Below, in pieces: positions 17,497-26,033 of a stretch of DNA of 64,000 bases. Each line of letters opens with the position of its first letter. Within the stretch, counting starts at the first letter, position 1. A model generated the notes under the pieces. The model did not search any database and was not told the origin of the DNA. It saw only the letters and a list, made by a program, of their open reading frames with translations. The stretch comes from Tritonibacter mobilis (GTDB lineage: Bacteria; Pseudomonadota; Alphaproteobacteria; Rhodobacterales; Rhodobacteraceae). The DNA lies in NCBI RefSeq assembly GCF_001681715.1, contig NZ_LNWY01000009.1:1-64000 (forward strand), in the 5' to 3' direction. The translations under genes and the position numbers were made by a program.

Positions 17497-18654
17497 CTAC
17501 GGGCGCAACCGTTCCAACGCGCTTTGCACGGCTTGACGGCGCGGGTCATCTCCCGGCACCTCCGACAACAGGATTTCAGCGTGTTCAAACGCCGCGATTG
17601 CCGGCGCGGTATCACCCAGAACCGAATAGGCATTGCCAAGCCGCATCCATCCATCAAGATCGTCAGGCTCATCTTCCAGCCGCGTGGCCAGCCGTTCGAC
17701 CATCGAGCGGATGAAATCCTGTCGTTCCTCCACACTCATGTCCTGCGCGTTTTCGATGTCTTCCTGTGTCGGGCCGGACGCACTGGTCTTCGGGGCATAG
17801 TCGGCCAGCGAGATCGGAGCCTTGCCGATCTTCGCGCCAATCCGGTTGGCTTCGCCAACAAAGCTTTCCATCCACGGGAAAAACCTATCCGCATCGTCCA
17901 GCCGGGCCACCAGCGTTTCGTGAGCCCGAGCCTCATCGCCCTTCTGCTCGAGCGAGACTGCCTTGAAAAAGGCAGCACCGGGATTGGAAGGATCCAGTTC
18001 GTACGCCCGATCAATCGCGGTGTCCGCTTCAGGTGTCACCACACCTTGCTCTGCGTAGATCAGAACCTCGGCCAACATGGAGAAGACGGCGGAATCGGCC
18101 TCCGGTCGTTGTGCGACAACTCTATATGCATCGGCTGCATCCGCATACCGGCCCATTTTCGAATAGGTTTGCCCCAGCAGCATCCAGCCTTCCGAAGGCC
18201 CGCCTTCGGGGTCTGAACTGAGCCGGACGTACAGACGATCTGTCAATTCGGCGATTTCCGCCGCTTCCTGCCGTTCAGTGGCACGTTCGGCAAAGGCGAC
18301 ACCTGGGATCTCTGGCGAGCCCATTGCGGAGTAATATCCAAAAGCGAAGACCGGCACGAACACTGCGCTCAGAACGACCATCAAGCGGCCCCCTGCCGCC
18401 GGTTTCCCATCTGACAGAACGGACCGGCGCGACTGCACGAGGATCCGTCTCTTGATCTCCTGCTCCGCCGCCGTGGCCTCGGTGTCGGAAATGACACCGC
18501 GCTCAAGATCCCGCCGAACCTCATCCAACTGATCCATGAGGACCGCATCCGTGGCGTCAGCCGGGACGGGTGTCCGCGACGACCGATGGCGCAGCGGCAG
18601 GCCCATGAAAAGCAGACCTACAACGGATAACAGGGCGAAAACCAACCAGATCAT
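17497..18654 (-). CDS. ccmI: cytochrome c maturation protein CcmI (TPR)
   Basis: A 385-residue protein with an N-terminal membrane helix (IWLVFALLSVVGLLFMGL), a coiled-coil CycH-like segment (ELDEVRRDLERGVIS-type, residues 40-75), a second helix near residue 100, and tetratricopeptide repeats to the C terminus. CcmI holds apocytochrome c and presents it to CcmFH. It overlaps ccmH by four bases (ATGA). It is the last gene of ccmFGHI. Confidence 0.9.
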   Translation of the reverse strand: MIWLVFALLSVVGLLFMGLPLRHRSSRTPVPADATDAVLMDQLDEVRRDLERGVISDTEATAAEQEIKRRILVQSRRSVLSDGKPAAGGRLMVVLSAVFVPVFAFGYYSAMGSPEIPGVAFAERATERQEAAEIAELTDRLYVRLSSDPEGGPSEGWMLLGQTYSKMGRYADAADAYRVVAQRPEADSAVFSMLAEVLIYAEQGVVTPEADTAIDRAYELDPSNPGAAFFKAVSLEQKGDEARAHETLVARLDDADRFFPWMESFVGEANRIGAKIGKAPISLADYAPKTSASGPTQEDIENAQDMSVEERQDFIRSMVERLATRLEDEPDDLDGWMRLGNAYSVLGDTAPAIAAFEHAEILLSEVPGDDPRRQAVQSALERLRP

Positions 18655-19121
18655 GAACCGTCCTTTGAAGCGTTCTCTTCAATGAAACGCGCAATTTCCG
18701 CTTTTTCGTCATCGGAAAATCCCGTTGCGGCAGCCCTGCGCCGGCTTCTCGAAATGACGGTCCAGCCGACAAGCAGCGAAACAAGCGCAAACACGAAGGG
18801 CGCCATCCAGAGCGCGAGAGTGGCGCGATTCAGGGGCGGGCGCATCAGGACATAATCGCCATACCGGGCGTGGATGTACGCGATGACCTCCTTGTCGCTG
18901 TCACCGGCAACAAGCCTTTCGCGCACCAGTATGCGCAGGTCCCGCGCAACCCCGGCGTTGGAGCTGTCGATGTCCTGATTCTGGCAGACAACGCAGCGCA
19001 GTTCCCGTGATATTTCACGGGCGCGTTGCTCCAGTACAGGATCCTGCAACATCTCGTCTGGCTCGACCGCCAAGGCCGTCACCGGAAGCAGCAGGAGGAA
19101 AGCAAATGCGATATACCTCAT
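18651..19121 (-). CDS. ccmH: cytochrome c maturation thioreductase CcmH/CycL
   Basis: A 156-residue protein with a signal peptide, the redox motif RCVVCQNQDI near residue 42 and one C-terminal membrane helix (ALWMAPFVFALVSLLVGWTVI), the standard CcmH layout. It reduces the haem-binding thiols of apocytochromes. It overlaps ccmG and ccmI by four bases each, so the three are translationally coupled. Confidence 0.93.
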   Translation of the reverse strand: MRYIAFAFLLLLPVTALAVEPDEMLQDPVLEQRAREISRELRCVVCQNQDIDSSNAGVARDLRILVRERLVAGDSDKEVIAYIHARYGDYVLMRPPLNRATLALWMAPFVFALVSLLVGWTVISRSRRRAAATGFSDDEKAEIARFIEENASKDGS

Positions 19122-19684
19122 CCGTTCTGGCCCCTTGCTAACGCGCCAGCCTGGATCAATGCTTCCCTGAATGTGGAAATCGCCGTTTCGCCCACGACGG
19201 GGCCGACATATCTGAACAACACCGTCCCGTCAGAGCCGACAATGAATGTTTCAGGTACGCCCGAAAGGCCCCATTCAATCCCCACTCTGCCGCTCAGATC
19301 AGACCCGATCCTTTCGTAGGGATTGCCAAGCTCAGCAAGCCATTTAGTCGCATCCTCCGGCTTGTCCTTGTAATTGATCCCGAACAACGTCAGCCCGTCC
19401 TTTTCGACCATCTGGGTCAGAACCCCGTGTTCGGCCCGGCAGGGCACGCACCACGAGGCAAACACGTTCACGATGACCGGTCGCGGGTTCCCGACCAGAT
19501 CGGCGCGGGAAAGCCCTGGCGTCTCCAACCCGTCGACAGCGGCCAGATCGAATTCGGGTGCCGGCTGCGAGATCAGAACCGAAGGAATGTTGTTCGGGTC
19601 CCGGTCCGGGTTCAAGCCCCACAGAAAAAACCCCCCGAAAATGGCCGCGATTGCCAGCGGAATGAATGCCAGTATACGTCCCAT
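19118..19684 (-). CDS. ccmG: thiol-disulfide oxidoreductase CcmG/DsbE
   Basis: A 188-residue membrane-anchored thioredoxin-like protein with the WCVPCRAEHG active site near residue 77 and the GVPETFIVG cis-Pro segment. It passes electrons to CcmH and apocytochromes during haem attachment. It begins 2 bp after ccmF. Confidence 0.93.
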   Translation of the reverse strand: MGRILAFIPLAIAAIFGGFFLWGLNPDRDPNNIPSVLISQPAPEFDLAAVDGLETPGLSRADLVGNPRPVIVNVFASWCVPCRAEHGVLTQMVEKDGLTLFGINYKDKPEDATKWLAELGNPYERIGSDLSGRVGIEWGLSGVPETFIVGSDGTVLFRYVGPVVGETAISTFREALIQAGALARGQNG

Positions 19685-19686
19685 GC

Positions 19687-21687
19687 CTACTCCGCAGGAA
19701 GTGCTGCGGGCGCTGTCGCCTTGCGACGGGGTGCCCCGACGCGCAACCGCCGGTCAGACAGCGAAAGACCCCCACCAAGCACAAGCATCGCCGATCCGAT
19801 CCAGATAAAGTTGACCAGAGGTTCATACAGGATGCGCAGGGTCCAAGCCCCTTGCGTGCTCTCGTCCTCGGCGGCCGGATTTGCGATGGACGCATAGAGA
19901 TCACCGGCCATTGTCGATCTGATGGCGCTCTCTGTGGTGGTGGTTTGCGCGACCGGATAGGTACGCCGCTCCGGGAAGAGATCGGTGACATAGTTCCCCT
20001 CCCGGGCCACACGAAGCGTGCCACGATCCGCGAAGTAATTTGGCCCACGCACACGTTCGGCCCCCTCAAAGGTGACATCGAACCCACCAATGCTGACCTC
20101 TGTACCGGGCCGGACAAAGATGATTTCCTCGGATTTCCAGACCGTCGAGCCGATAAATCCGAACATCGCCATCGCGAGCCCCGCATGAGCCAGTGTCATC
20201 CCATGAGAGGATCTGGGCAGGTTGCGTGCACGGCGCACCGATTCCGGGAACGGTGCCTCAAACAGCTTTATGCGCATCGCCCATTCCCGCAGGGTTGAGA
20301 AAAACAGCCAGAATGCAAGCATCAGCGACAGATACCCCAACACCGGACCGCCCTCGGCGAGATACCAGGTCACCAATGTCGCGAGCACGGCCAGAACGAC
20401 CACGAAACGCAACCGCTGCAGAACGCCCGCCAGATCGGCACGTTTCCAGGACAGGTAAGGCCCCAGCCCCATCGCAAAGACGAGCGGCAGCATCACGGGA
20501 ATAAAGGACGCATTGAAGAAGGGCGGCCCCACCGACAGTTTTTCACCGCCCGTCGCGGCTTCGTAGAAGAGCGGGTACAAGGTGCCGAACAGCACAATGC
20601 CGGTGGCCGTGGCCAGCAGCAGGTTGTTCACCAATAGCCCCGCTTCCCGGCTGATCGGCTTAAACAGGCCGCCGGGCTCCATTGTCGGCGCGCGCCAGGC
20701 AAACAGAGCAAGGGAACCGCCGATCGAAACGGCCAGCAATCCAAGGATATAAAGTCCCCTTTCCGGGTCGACCGCGAATGCATGCACAGAGGTCAGCAGG
20801 CCCGATCGGACAATGAACGTGCCCAAGAGCGATAGGGAAAAAGTCAGGATCGCCAGAAGGATTGTCCAGCTTTTGAACGCATCCCGTTTCTCCGTCACGA
20901 TTGCGGAATGCAGCAGTGCCGTGCCCATCAGCCATGGCATGAAACTGACGTTCTCAACGGGATCCCAGAACCACCAGCCGCCCCAGCCAAGCTCATAATA
21001 GGCCCACCAGGATCCCAGCGCGATGCCTGCGGTCAGGCTCATCCAGGCAGCCAGCGTCCACGGACGTACCCACCGTGCCCAGGCCGCGTCCACCCGCCCT
21101 TCGATCAGGGCGGCAACCGCGAACGAAAAGACAATCGAGAACCCGACATACCCGAAGTAGAGAAGCGGCGGGTGCATGGCGAGACCGACATCCTGCAATA
21201 ATGGGTTGAGGTCCTGACCGTCGTCTGCCGGAGGGAAAACGCGGTCGAAGGGATTGGACGTCAGCAGCATGAAAGTCAGGAAACCGACACTGATCCAGGC
21301 CTGCACCGACAGCGTTCTTGCCTTCAGCGACAGAGGAATGTTCGATCCGAAGAGGGCGACCGCCGCACCAAACACCGTCAGGATAAGGGTCCACAGCAAC
21401 AGGGATCCTTCGTGACTGCCCCAGGTGCCTGCCACCTTGAACAGCATCGGTTTGAGTGAATTGGAATTCTCCACCACGTTCTTGACCGTGAAGTCGCTTG
21501 TGACGAAGGCTTGCATCAGCGCCAGAAACGCGATGCCGACAAAGAAAACCTGACCGAACGAGGACCATCTGGCAGACTGCATCCACAGGATGTTTCCGCG
21601 CCCCGCACCGAGGATGGGCAGCACACTTTGAACAAGCGCCATGGCCAAGGCCAGTGCCAGCGCGAAATGACCGATTTCAGGTGTCAA
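19687..21687 (-). CDS. ccmF: haem lyase subunit CcmF
   Basis: CcmF with many membrane helices and the periplasmic WWD motif (WGGWWFWDPVENVSFMPW) that handles haem, plus conserved His residues in HPPLLYFGY and near the C-terminal half. I chose TTG at 21687 (LTPEIGHFALALALA follows) because known CcmF proteins begin with this segment and GAGG lies upstream. A longer frame back to 21798 would run through a probable regulatory repeat. No ccmA-E genes are in the window, so it must work with chromosomal partners. Confidence 0.92.
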   Translation of the reverse strand: MTPEIGHFALALALAMALVQSVLPILGAGRGNILWMQSARWSSFGQVFFVGIAFLALMQAFVTSDFTVKNVVENSNSLKPMLFKVAGTWGSHEGSLLLWTLILTVFGAAVALFGSNIPLSLKARTLSVQAWISVGFLTFMLLTSNPFDRVFPPADDGQDLNPLLQDVGLAMHPPLLYFGYVGFSIVFSFAVAALIEGRVDAAWARWVRPWTLAAWMSLTAGIALGSWWAYYELGWGGWWFWDPVENVSFMPWLMGTALLHSAIVTEKRDAFKSWTILLAILTFSLSLLGTFIVRSGLLTSVHAFAVDPERGLYILGLLAVSIGGSLALFAWRAPTMEPGGLFKPISREAGLLVNNLLLATATGIVLFGTLYPLFYEAATGGEKLSVGPPFFNASFIPVMLPLVFAMGLGPYLSWKRADLAGVLQRLRFVVVLAVLATLVTWYLAEGGPVLGYLSLMLAFWLFFSTLREWAMRIKLFEAPFPESVRRARNLPRSSHGMTLAHAGLAMAMFGFIGSTVWKSEEIIFVRPGTEVSIGGFDVTFEGAERVRGPNYFADRGTLRVAREGNYVTDLFPERRTYPVAQTTTTESAIRSTMAGDLYASIANPAAEDESTQGAWTLRILYEPLVNFIWIGSAMLVLGGGLSLSDRRLRVGAPRRKATAPAALPAE

Positions 21688-21765
21688 AGGATCATCAGCC
21701 TCTTCAATGAATTCACTGGATCGACGTCTGTCTAGCAAATCGTCCGGCGAACTGTGAGTGGTTGC

Positions 21766-21784
21766 TTTGTCACCGTTTGTAACA
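21766..21784 (+). promoter_or_regulatory. response-regulator box facing the EF-hand gene
   Basis: TTTGTCACCG and TTTGTAACAG are a 10-bp-spaced direct repeat (TGTC 21768-21771, TGTA 21778-21781) in the 200-bp region between ccmF and the EF-hand gene. A second box faces the opposite way at 21794-21810. Confidence 0.5.
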
Positions 21785-21793
21785 GGATGCTGT

Positions 21794-21810
21794 GACAAAT
21801 GATTACAAAA
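21794..21810 (-). promoter_or_regulatory. response-regulator box facing ccmF
   Basis: On the minus strand TTTGTAATCATTTGTC holds TGTA (21807-21804) and TGTC (21797-21794), 10 bp apart. Together with the box at 21766-21784 it makes an inverted pair that could control ccmFGHI and the EF-hand gene jointly. Confidence 0.5.
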
Positions 21811-21883
21811 CGGCCCGCGCTTGGCCTTTAATCAAAGCGCTATAACGCCAATGTATCTAGGGTAAGTCTGAAAGGAATGAGAA

Positions 21884-22429
21884 ATGAAAAAACAAGAAAT
21901 TATTGCGCTTGGCGTGGTGATCGCGGTTGGCATGGCGCAAACAGCATTTGCGGAATCCGACGGGGCTGCCGACAGCAAGCCTGACAGCGGGAATATGTCC
22001 GGCATGGCGATGGGCGATGGCGACAATCAGATGGGCATGATGGGCGGGGACATGATGCCGATGATGCGAAAAATGATGAAGATGCATGCCGCTATGATGG
22101 GTGGCCAGGGCAACATGATGGGAATGATGGATCGGGACATGATGTCGACAATGATGTCCGGTGGACAGCCTCATGAAATGGCCGCGCAGATGTCCGAAAA
22201 AATGCGGGAGTTCGATGCGAATTCCGATGGAGCGTTGACACTTGACGAGTTCGAAGCCTTGCATATGGACGCAATGCGCGCGCGCATGGTAGATCGCTTT
22301 CAGCATCTCGATGCGGACGGTAACGGCCAGATCTCTCAGGACGAGATGGAAGATGCCGGTACACGGATGAGCAAAATGAACGGTACTTCCACCGGAACGG
22401 ACATGGAAGGTCATCATGACAGCGAATAA
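21884..22429 (+). CDS. Met-rich EF-hand periplasmic protein
   Basis: The 181-residue protein has a signal peptide ending TAFA-ES, a strongly Met-rich stretch (residues 38-95, many MM, MGGM and MM-K repeats) and a pair of EF-hands with DANSDGALTLDEF near residue 109 and DADGNGQISQDEM near residue 146. The Met region is a likely Cu(I)-binding segment; the EF-hands imply calcium. It is followed by a rhodanese gene and a multicopper oxidase on the same strand, consistent with periplasmic copper sequestration. Confidence 0.8.
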   Translation: MKKQEIIALGVVIAVGMAQTAFAESDGAADSKPDSGNMSGMAMGDGDNQMGMMGGDMMPMMRKMMKMHAAMMGGQGNMMGMMDRDMMSTMMSGGQPHEMAAQMSEKMREFDANSDGALTLDEFEALHMDAMRARMVDRFQHLDADGNGQISQDEMEDAGTRMSKMNGTSTGTDMEGHHDSE

Positions 22430-22468
22430 GGGTCAAGCCTGCGGCACTCAGCTTGATGGGGGCAAATT

Positions 22469-22936
22469 ATGGCCTTCTTTCTGACGCGCCGCGGCGCAAG
22501 CCTTGCGATGTTGGCCAGTTCCGTTGCACCTTTCTCGGCTGTCGCCCAGACCGCCGAGGTCTGGTCGGCGGACATGGCAGCAGATGCGCTGCAACAGGAC
22601 CTGATCCGGATGATCGACGTTCGGTCGCGACCGGAATGGACCGACACCGGCGTTGCCGACGGTACCTGGCCCATCAGCCTGCATGAGGACCGTTTCGCCG
22701 AGCGGCTTTTTGCCGCCCGGGAACGGGCCGAAGGGCGGCCTGTCGCGCTCATCTGTGCGACAGGCGGGCGGTCTGGCCGCGTCATGCGAAGTCTTCGGCA
22801 GGCTGGCTACAGCGGCTTTCTTGACGTATCCGAAGGCATGCTCGGTTCTGCCGCCGGACCGGGCTGGATCGCGGGCGGTTATCCGGTCGTCAGTGTCGAT
22901 ATGGCTCTGGCGGCGCTGCCAGAGGAATTGAGTTGA
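22469..22936 (+). CDS. exported rhodanese-like protein
   Basis: A 155-residue protein with a signal peptide (ending AVA-QTAEVW) and a single rhodanese domain: DVRSRPEW near residue 50 and the active loop CATGGRSGRV near residue 95. It may act as a periplasmic sulfurtransferase or sulfane-sulfur carrier. It ends one base before the GTG of the multicopper oxidase, so both are likely co-translated. Confidence 0.85.
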   Translation: MAFFLTRRGASLAMLASSVAPFSAVAQTAEVWSADMAADALQQDLIRMIDVRSRPEWTDTGVADGTWPISLHEDRFAERLFAARERAEGRPVALICATGGRSGRVMRSLRQAGYSGFLDVSEGMLGSAAGPGWIAGGYPVVSVDMALAALPEELS

Positions 22937-22937
22937 A

Positions 22938-24389
22938 GTGAAACTGTTGAACCGTCGAGAACTGTTGGGCCATGCCGCAGGCTTTGGGGCTGCATTTGCC
23001 CTGCCATCGGCTGCATTCGCGGCATCGGACAAGAGGCTCGCGTATCCTCCCCTTCTCGATGCGACGACATCCCGGCTTTTTCAGCTGGAAGCCCGCACGG
23101 GCGAGACCCGTTTTGACGACGGTGCCGCCAGCGAAACGTTCGGCTACAACCAGGGATACCTTGGCCCGACGATCCGGGTGCAGGCCGGGGTCGAGACACG
23201 GGCAGAGGTGCACAACACGCTTGGCGAGCCGATGTCGGCGCATTGGCACGGGTTGGTTGTTGCCGGTGAGTTCGATGGCGGACCACATCAGGCCATCGCA
23301 CCGGGAGACACCTGGAAGCCGGTGCTGGACCTTGACCAGCCCCCGGCAACGGCCTGGTATCACAGCCACATTCACGGCGCGACGGCACGGCAGGTCATGC
23401 TGGGGCTGGCGGGTGTTCTGCAGGTGACGGATGACGCGGATGACGCCCGTGGATTGCCATCCGCCTACGGGGTCGATGATCTGACCCTTGTATTGCAGGA
23501 CCGTCAGTTCAACTGGCGCGGACGCCTGAAATACGATCCCGGCATGCACCAGTCCATGAACGGGTTTCAGGGCGACACAATGGTTGTGAACGGTCAAATC
23601 GGCGCGTCGGCAGCGGTTCCGAAGGGGATCGTGCGGTGCCGTGTCGTCAACGGCTCGAATGCGCGGGTTTACCGCCTGTCCATGTCTGACAGCCGGTCGC
23701 TTCATCTCATCGCGACAGATGCCGGATTTCTGGATCGACCGATTGCGCTGAACCGCCTGACCCTTGCACCAGGAGAGCGCGCAGAAGTGCTTGTGGATTT
23801 CACAAGCGGGCGGGACAGTGTTTTGAAGTCCGACGATATCATTAATTCGGCCATGGGCGGAATGATGGGCGGCGGCGGTTCCGGCAGTCCATTCACCGTG
23901 CTGCCTTTCGCTGTCGACACAACCCTTCCGGTTCGCATCGACGCCCTGCCCGGCTCTCTGGACGGGCAGTTGCCTGATCTTGCGGTCAAGGACGCGCCAG
24001 TCCGACGTCTGTCACTGGATATGTCGATGGGCATGGGGATGATGTTCTCGCGGTCCGGTAACCGATTTTCGATCAACGGCGCGTCATACGATTCGGGAAC
24101 GCTCAATTTTTCCACCAAACTCAACAGCATCGAGCGTTGGATTGTGCGTGGGGCCATGATGATGCACCCGTTCCATGTTCACGGCGTCCGGTTTCAGGTC
24201 CTGTCGGAAAACGGTACGGCACCGCGTGCAGAGAACAGGGGTTGGAAGGATACGGTACTGGTGGATGGTGAAGTGGAGCTTGCGATGAAATTCGAAAAAC
24301 CTGCCTCAGCGGCTGCGCCCTACATGTATCACTGCCACATTCTGGAACACGAAGACGGCGGCATGATGGGGCAATTCAGTGTTGCTTAG
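22938..24389 (+). CDS. multicopper oxidase with Tat signal and Met-rich insert
   Basis: The 483-residue enzyme begins with a Tat signal (NRRELLGHAAG) and has the four copper motifs HWHGLVVAG, WYHSHIHG, HPFHVHG and YHCHILEHEDGGMMG. Met-rich segments (MGGMMGGGG near residue 313 and DMSMGMGMM near 360) resemble the Cu(I)-oxidase loop of CueO. The GTG at 22938 is the start, directly after the rhodanese stop. Periplasmic Cu(I) oxidation is the likely role. Confidence 0.92.
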   Translation: MKLLNRRELLGHAAGFGAAFALPSAAFAASDKRLAYPPLLDATTSRLFQLEARTGETRFDDGAASETFGYNQGYLGPTIRVQAGVETRAEVHNTLGEPMSAHWHGLVVAGEFDGGPHQAIAPGDTWKPVLDLDQPPATAWYHSHIHGATARQVMLGLAGVLQVTDDADDARGLPSAYGVDDLTLVLQDRQFNWRGRLKYDPGMHQSMNGFQGDTMVVNGQIGASAAVPKGIVRCRVVNGSNARVYRLSMSDSRSLHLIATDAGFLDRPIALNRLTLAPGERAEVLVDFTSGRDSVLKSDDIINSAMGGMMGGGGSGSPFTVLPFAVDTTLPVRIDALPGSLDGQLPDLAVKDAPVRRLSLDMSMGMGMMFSRSGNRFSINGASYDSGTLNFSTKLNSIERWIVRGAMMMHPFHVHGVRFQVLSENGTAPRAENRGWKDTVLVDGEVELAMKFEKPASAAAPYMYHCHILEHEDGGMMGQFSVA

Positions 24390-24401
24390 CGCAGAAATCC
24401 C

Positions 24402-24432
24402 TTTACCCTCCGCTGACAGGAACCTTTAGGGG
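24402..24432 (+). promoter_or_regulatory. degenerate CueR-type promoter
   Basis: TTTACC (24402-24407), a 19-bp spacer with the partial 15-bp dyad CTCCGCTGACAGGAA, and TAGGGG give a weak MerR-family layout before the small membrane gene and the TVP38-family gene. Outer arms match the intact site at 25979-25993, inner bases do not. Confidence 0.3.
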
Positions 24433-24459
24433 AATCCTATTCCTCGATAGAGGTTTGAG

Positions 24460-24603
24460 ATGAAAACCGAATTGCACATCAAGCGGCTGACCCTCGCCGG
24501 CGGGCTGTTGATCGTCATCTCTGCGCCTATGCATTTCATCTTGCCCGAGCAAAGGCCAATTGTCTTCGCAGCTCTCTTTCTTTTGGTGCTCCATGCCGCT
24601 TAG
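24460..24603 (+). CDS. small membrane protein, 47 residues
   Basis: ATG at 24460, with GAGG 7-10 bp upstream, opens a 47-residue reading frame with two hydrophobic segments (LTLAGGLLIVISAP and IVFAALFLLVLHAA). It overlaps the next gene by 11 bp, so it may be a translational leader or a small membrane partner. No family is recognised. Confidence 0.5.
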   Translation: MKTELHIKRLTLAGGLLIVISAPMHFILPEQRPIVFAALFLLVLHAA

Positions 24604-25267
24604 CAAACCGCGCCTGCATCGGGTTGGGCTATGGTTGGTGGTTGCGCTTGGCGTACTTTTGATAGCCATATGGGCAATGGGATATGGCCCGGCGATAGCC
24701 CGCGAGACTATCGAGGTCTGGATAGAGCGGGCCGGCGCTTTGGGACCGTTGCTCATCATCGTGCTCATGATGGTTTCGATCGTGGCAAGCCCCATTCCAA
24801 GTGCACCGGTCGCACTGGTGGCAGGCGCGGCGTATGGTCATGTTGCCGGAGCTGTCTATGTCGCCATCGGGTCGGAACTGGGTGCACTCGTGGCATTCAT
24901 CATCGCCCGCTATATCGGGCGCGACCACGTTGAGCGCTGGCTTGGGGATAAGGCCGGTTTCGGGTTATTGGGCTCTCAAAATCTGTTGATGTTGACGGTG
25001 TTCGCGTCTCGCCTCTTGCCCTTCATCTCGTTTGACGCAATGAGCTACGCTGCCGGTCTCAGCCGCCTGCGCCTTTGGCGGTTCCTGATCGCAACTCTGG
25101 CAGGCATTCTTCCAGCCAGTTTCCTGCTCGCGCATTTCGGAGCAGAGGCCATGTCGGGAGATTTCGGCACTGCTGAGTGGATCATCATCGGTCTTGGATT
25201 GATGACTGCCGCACCGTTGCTGGTCGCAGCGCTCTGGCGAACAAATCGGTCAACCAACGCTTCCTAA
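24593..25267 (+). CDS. TVP38/TMEM64 (DedA-type) membrane protein
   Basis: A 224-residue protein with about five or six helices and the SNARE-associated/VTT-domain signature (IVASPIPSAPVALVAGAAYGHVAG near residue 67 and FASRLLPFISFDAMSYAAGLSRL near residue 145). Such proteins are linked to lipid or small-molecule transport and turn up in mercury and copper clusters. ATG at 24593 starts the family match; earlier TTG/GTG codons are unlikely. Confidence 0.85.
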   Translation: MPLSKPRLHRVGLWLVVALGVLLIAIWAMGYGPAIARETIEVWIERAGALGPLLIIVLMMVSIVASPIPSAPVALVAGAAYGHVAGAVYVAIGSELGALVAFIIARYIGRDHVERWLGDKAGFGLLGSQNLLMLTVFASRLLPFISFDAMSYAAGLSRLRLWRFLIATLAGILPASFLLAHFGAEAMSGDFGTAEWIIIGLGLMTAAPLLVAALWRTNRSTNAS

Positions 25268-25354
25268 GTCTGAGTATGTCAGCAAAAATGAAAACCGTGA
25301 TTGCCTACTTTACCATTGACCTTCCCCCACAGGAAGCTGCGACCGTGAATCGCT

Positions 25355-25912
25355 ATGGATACACAAACACCACAACTCCGCCGGGATTTCCTGTACTACG
25401 CCACCGCCGGAACGGGCGCGGTTGCCGTAGGGGCTGCGGTCTGGCCATTGCTCAATCAGATGAACCCATCCGCCGATGTCCGCGCGCTGTCCCAGATCCG
25501 CGTCGATATCTCCGGTGTGGAACCCGGAACGCAATTGACTGTCAGTTTTCTCGGCAAGCCGGTGTTCATCCGGCACAGGACCGACGCGGAAATCGCGCAG
25601 GCCCGTTCGGAAGATGTGCTTTCCCTTCCTGATACCGTCGCCAGAAATCCCAACATATCCGGAGATGACCTGGCCACCGATGCAAACAGGGCAGTGGCGG
25701 GAAATGAGAATTTCTTGGTCATGATAGGCGTTTGCACGCATCTGGGATGTGTACCACTTGGTGACGGAGCCGGCGATTTTGGTGGTTGGTTCTGTCCCTG
25801 TCATGGCTCCCATTATGATACAGCAGGACGCATTCGAAAGGGTCCGGCACCGGAGAACCTGCATATTCCCACGATGTCCGTTTCGGAAGACATGATACTG
25901 ACCCTGGGCTGA
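25355..25912 (+). CDS. Rieske 2Fe-2S protein of bc1 type
   Basis: A 185-residue protein with the N-terminal tail anchor typical of PetA ([25 protein letters not shown]) and the two cluster loops CTHLGC and CPCHGSHYD near residues 127 and 148. No cytochrome b or c1 gene is nearby, so it is a stand-alone copy. It could replace the chromosomal subunit under copper stress, which damages Fe-S clusters, or serve a different complex (inference). The canonical CueR promoter is downstream, not upstream. Confidence 0.9.
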   Translation: MDTQTPQLRRDFLYYATAGTGAVAVGAAVWPLLNQMNPSADVRALSQIRVDISGVEPGTQLTVSFLGKPVFIRHRTDAEIAQARSEDVLSLPDTVARNPNISGDDLATDANRAVAGNENFLVMIGVCTHLGCVPLGDGAGDFGGWFCPCHGSHYDTAGRIRKGPAPENLHIPTMSVSEDMILTLG

Positions 25913-25918
25913 CAGGAG

Positions 25919-25935
25919 CTTCGCGCATCGCGAAG
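25919..25935 (+). terminator. short hairpin after the Rieske gene
   Basis: CTTCGCG and CGCGAAG form a 7-bp stem with a CAT loop 7 bp after the stop codon. It is followed only by a weak A-rich stretch, so termination is possible but not certain. Confidence 0.4.
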
Positions 25936-25972
25936 GCCCATAAAATTCATACGCAGCGTTGTCGGAAGAGTC

Positions 25973-26003
25973 TTGACCCTCCAGTAACTGGAAGGGTTAT
26001 GTG
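25973..26003 (+). promoter_or_regulatory. CueR-controlled promoter of the second Cu ATPase
   Basis: TTGACC (25973-25978), a 19-bp spacer with the dyad CTCCAGTAACTGGAA and TATGTG (25998-26003) form a near-canonical CueR promoter 30 bp before the ATPase start. Confidence 0.88.
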
Positions 26004-26033
26004 TTCAATTGTCTTGAAAACGGGAATTAGAAG

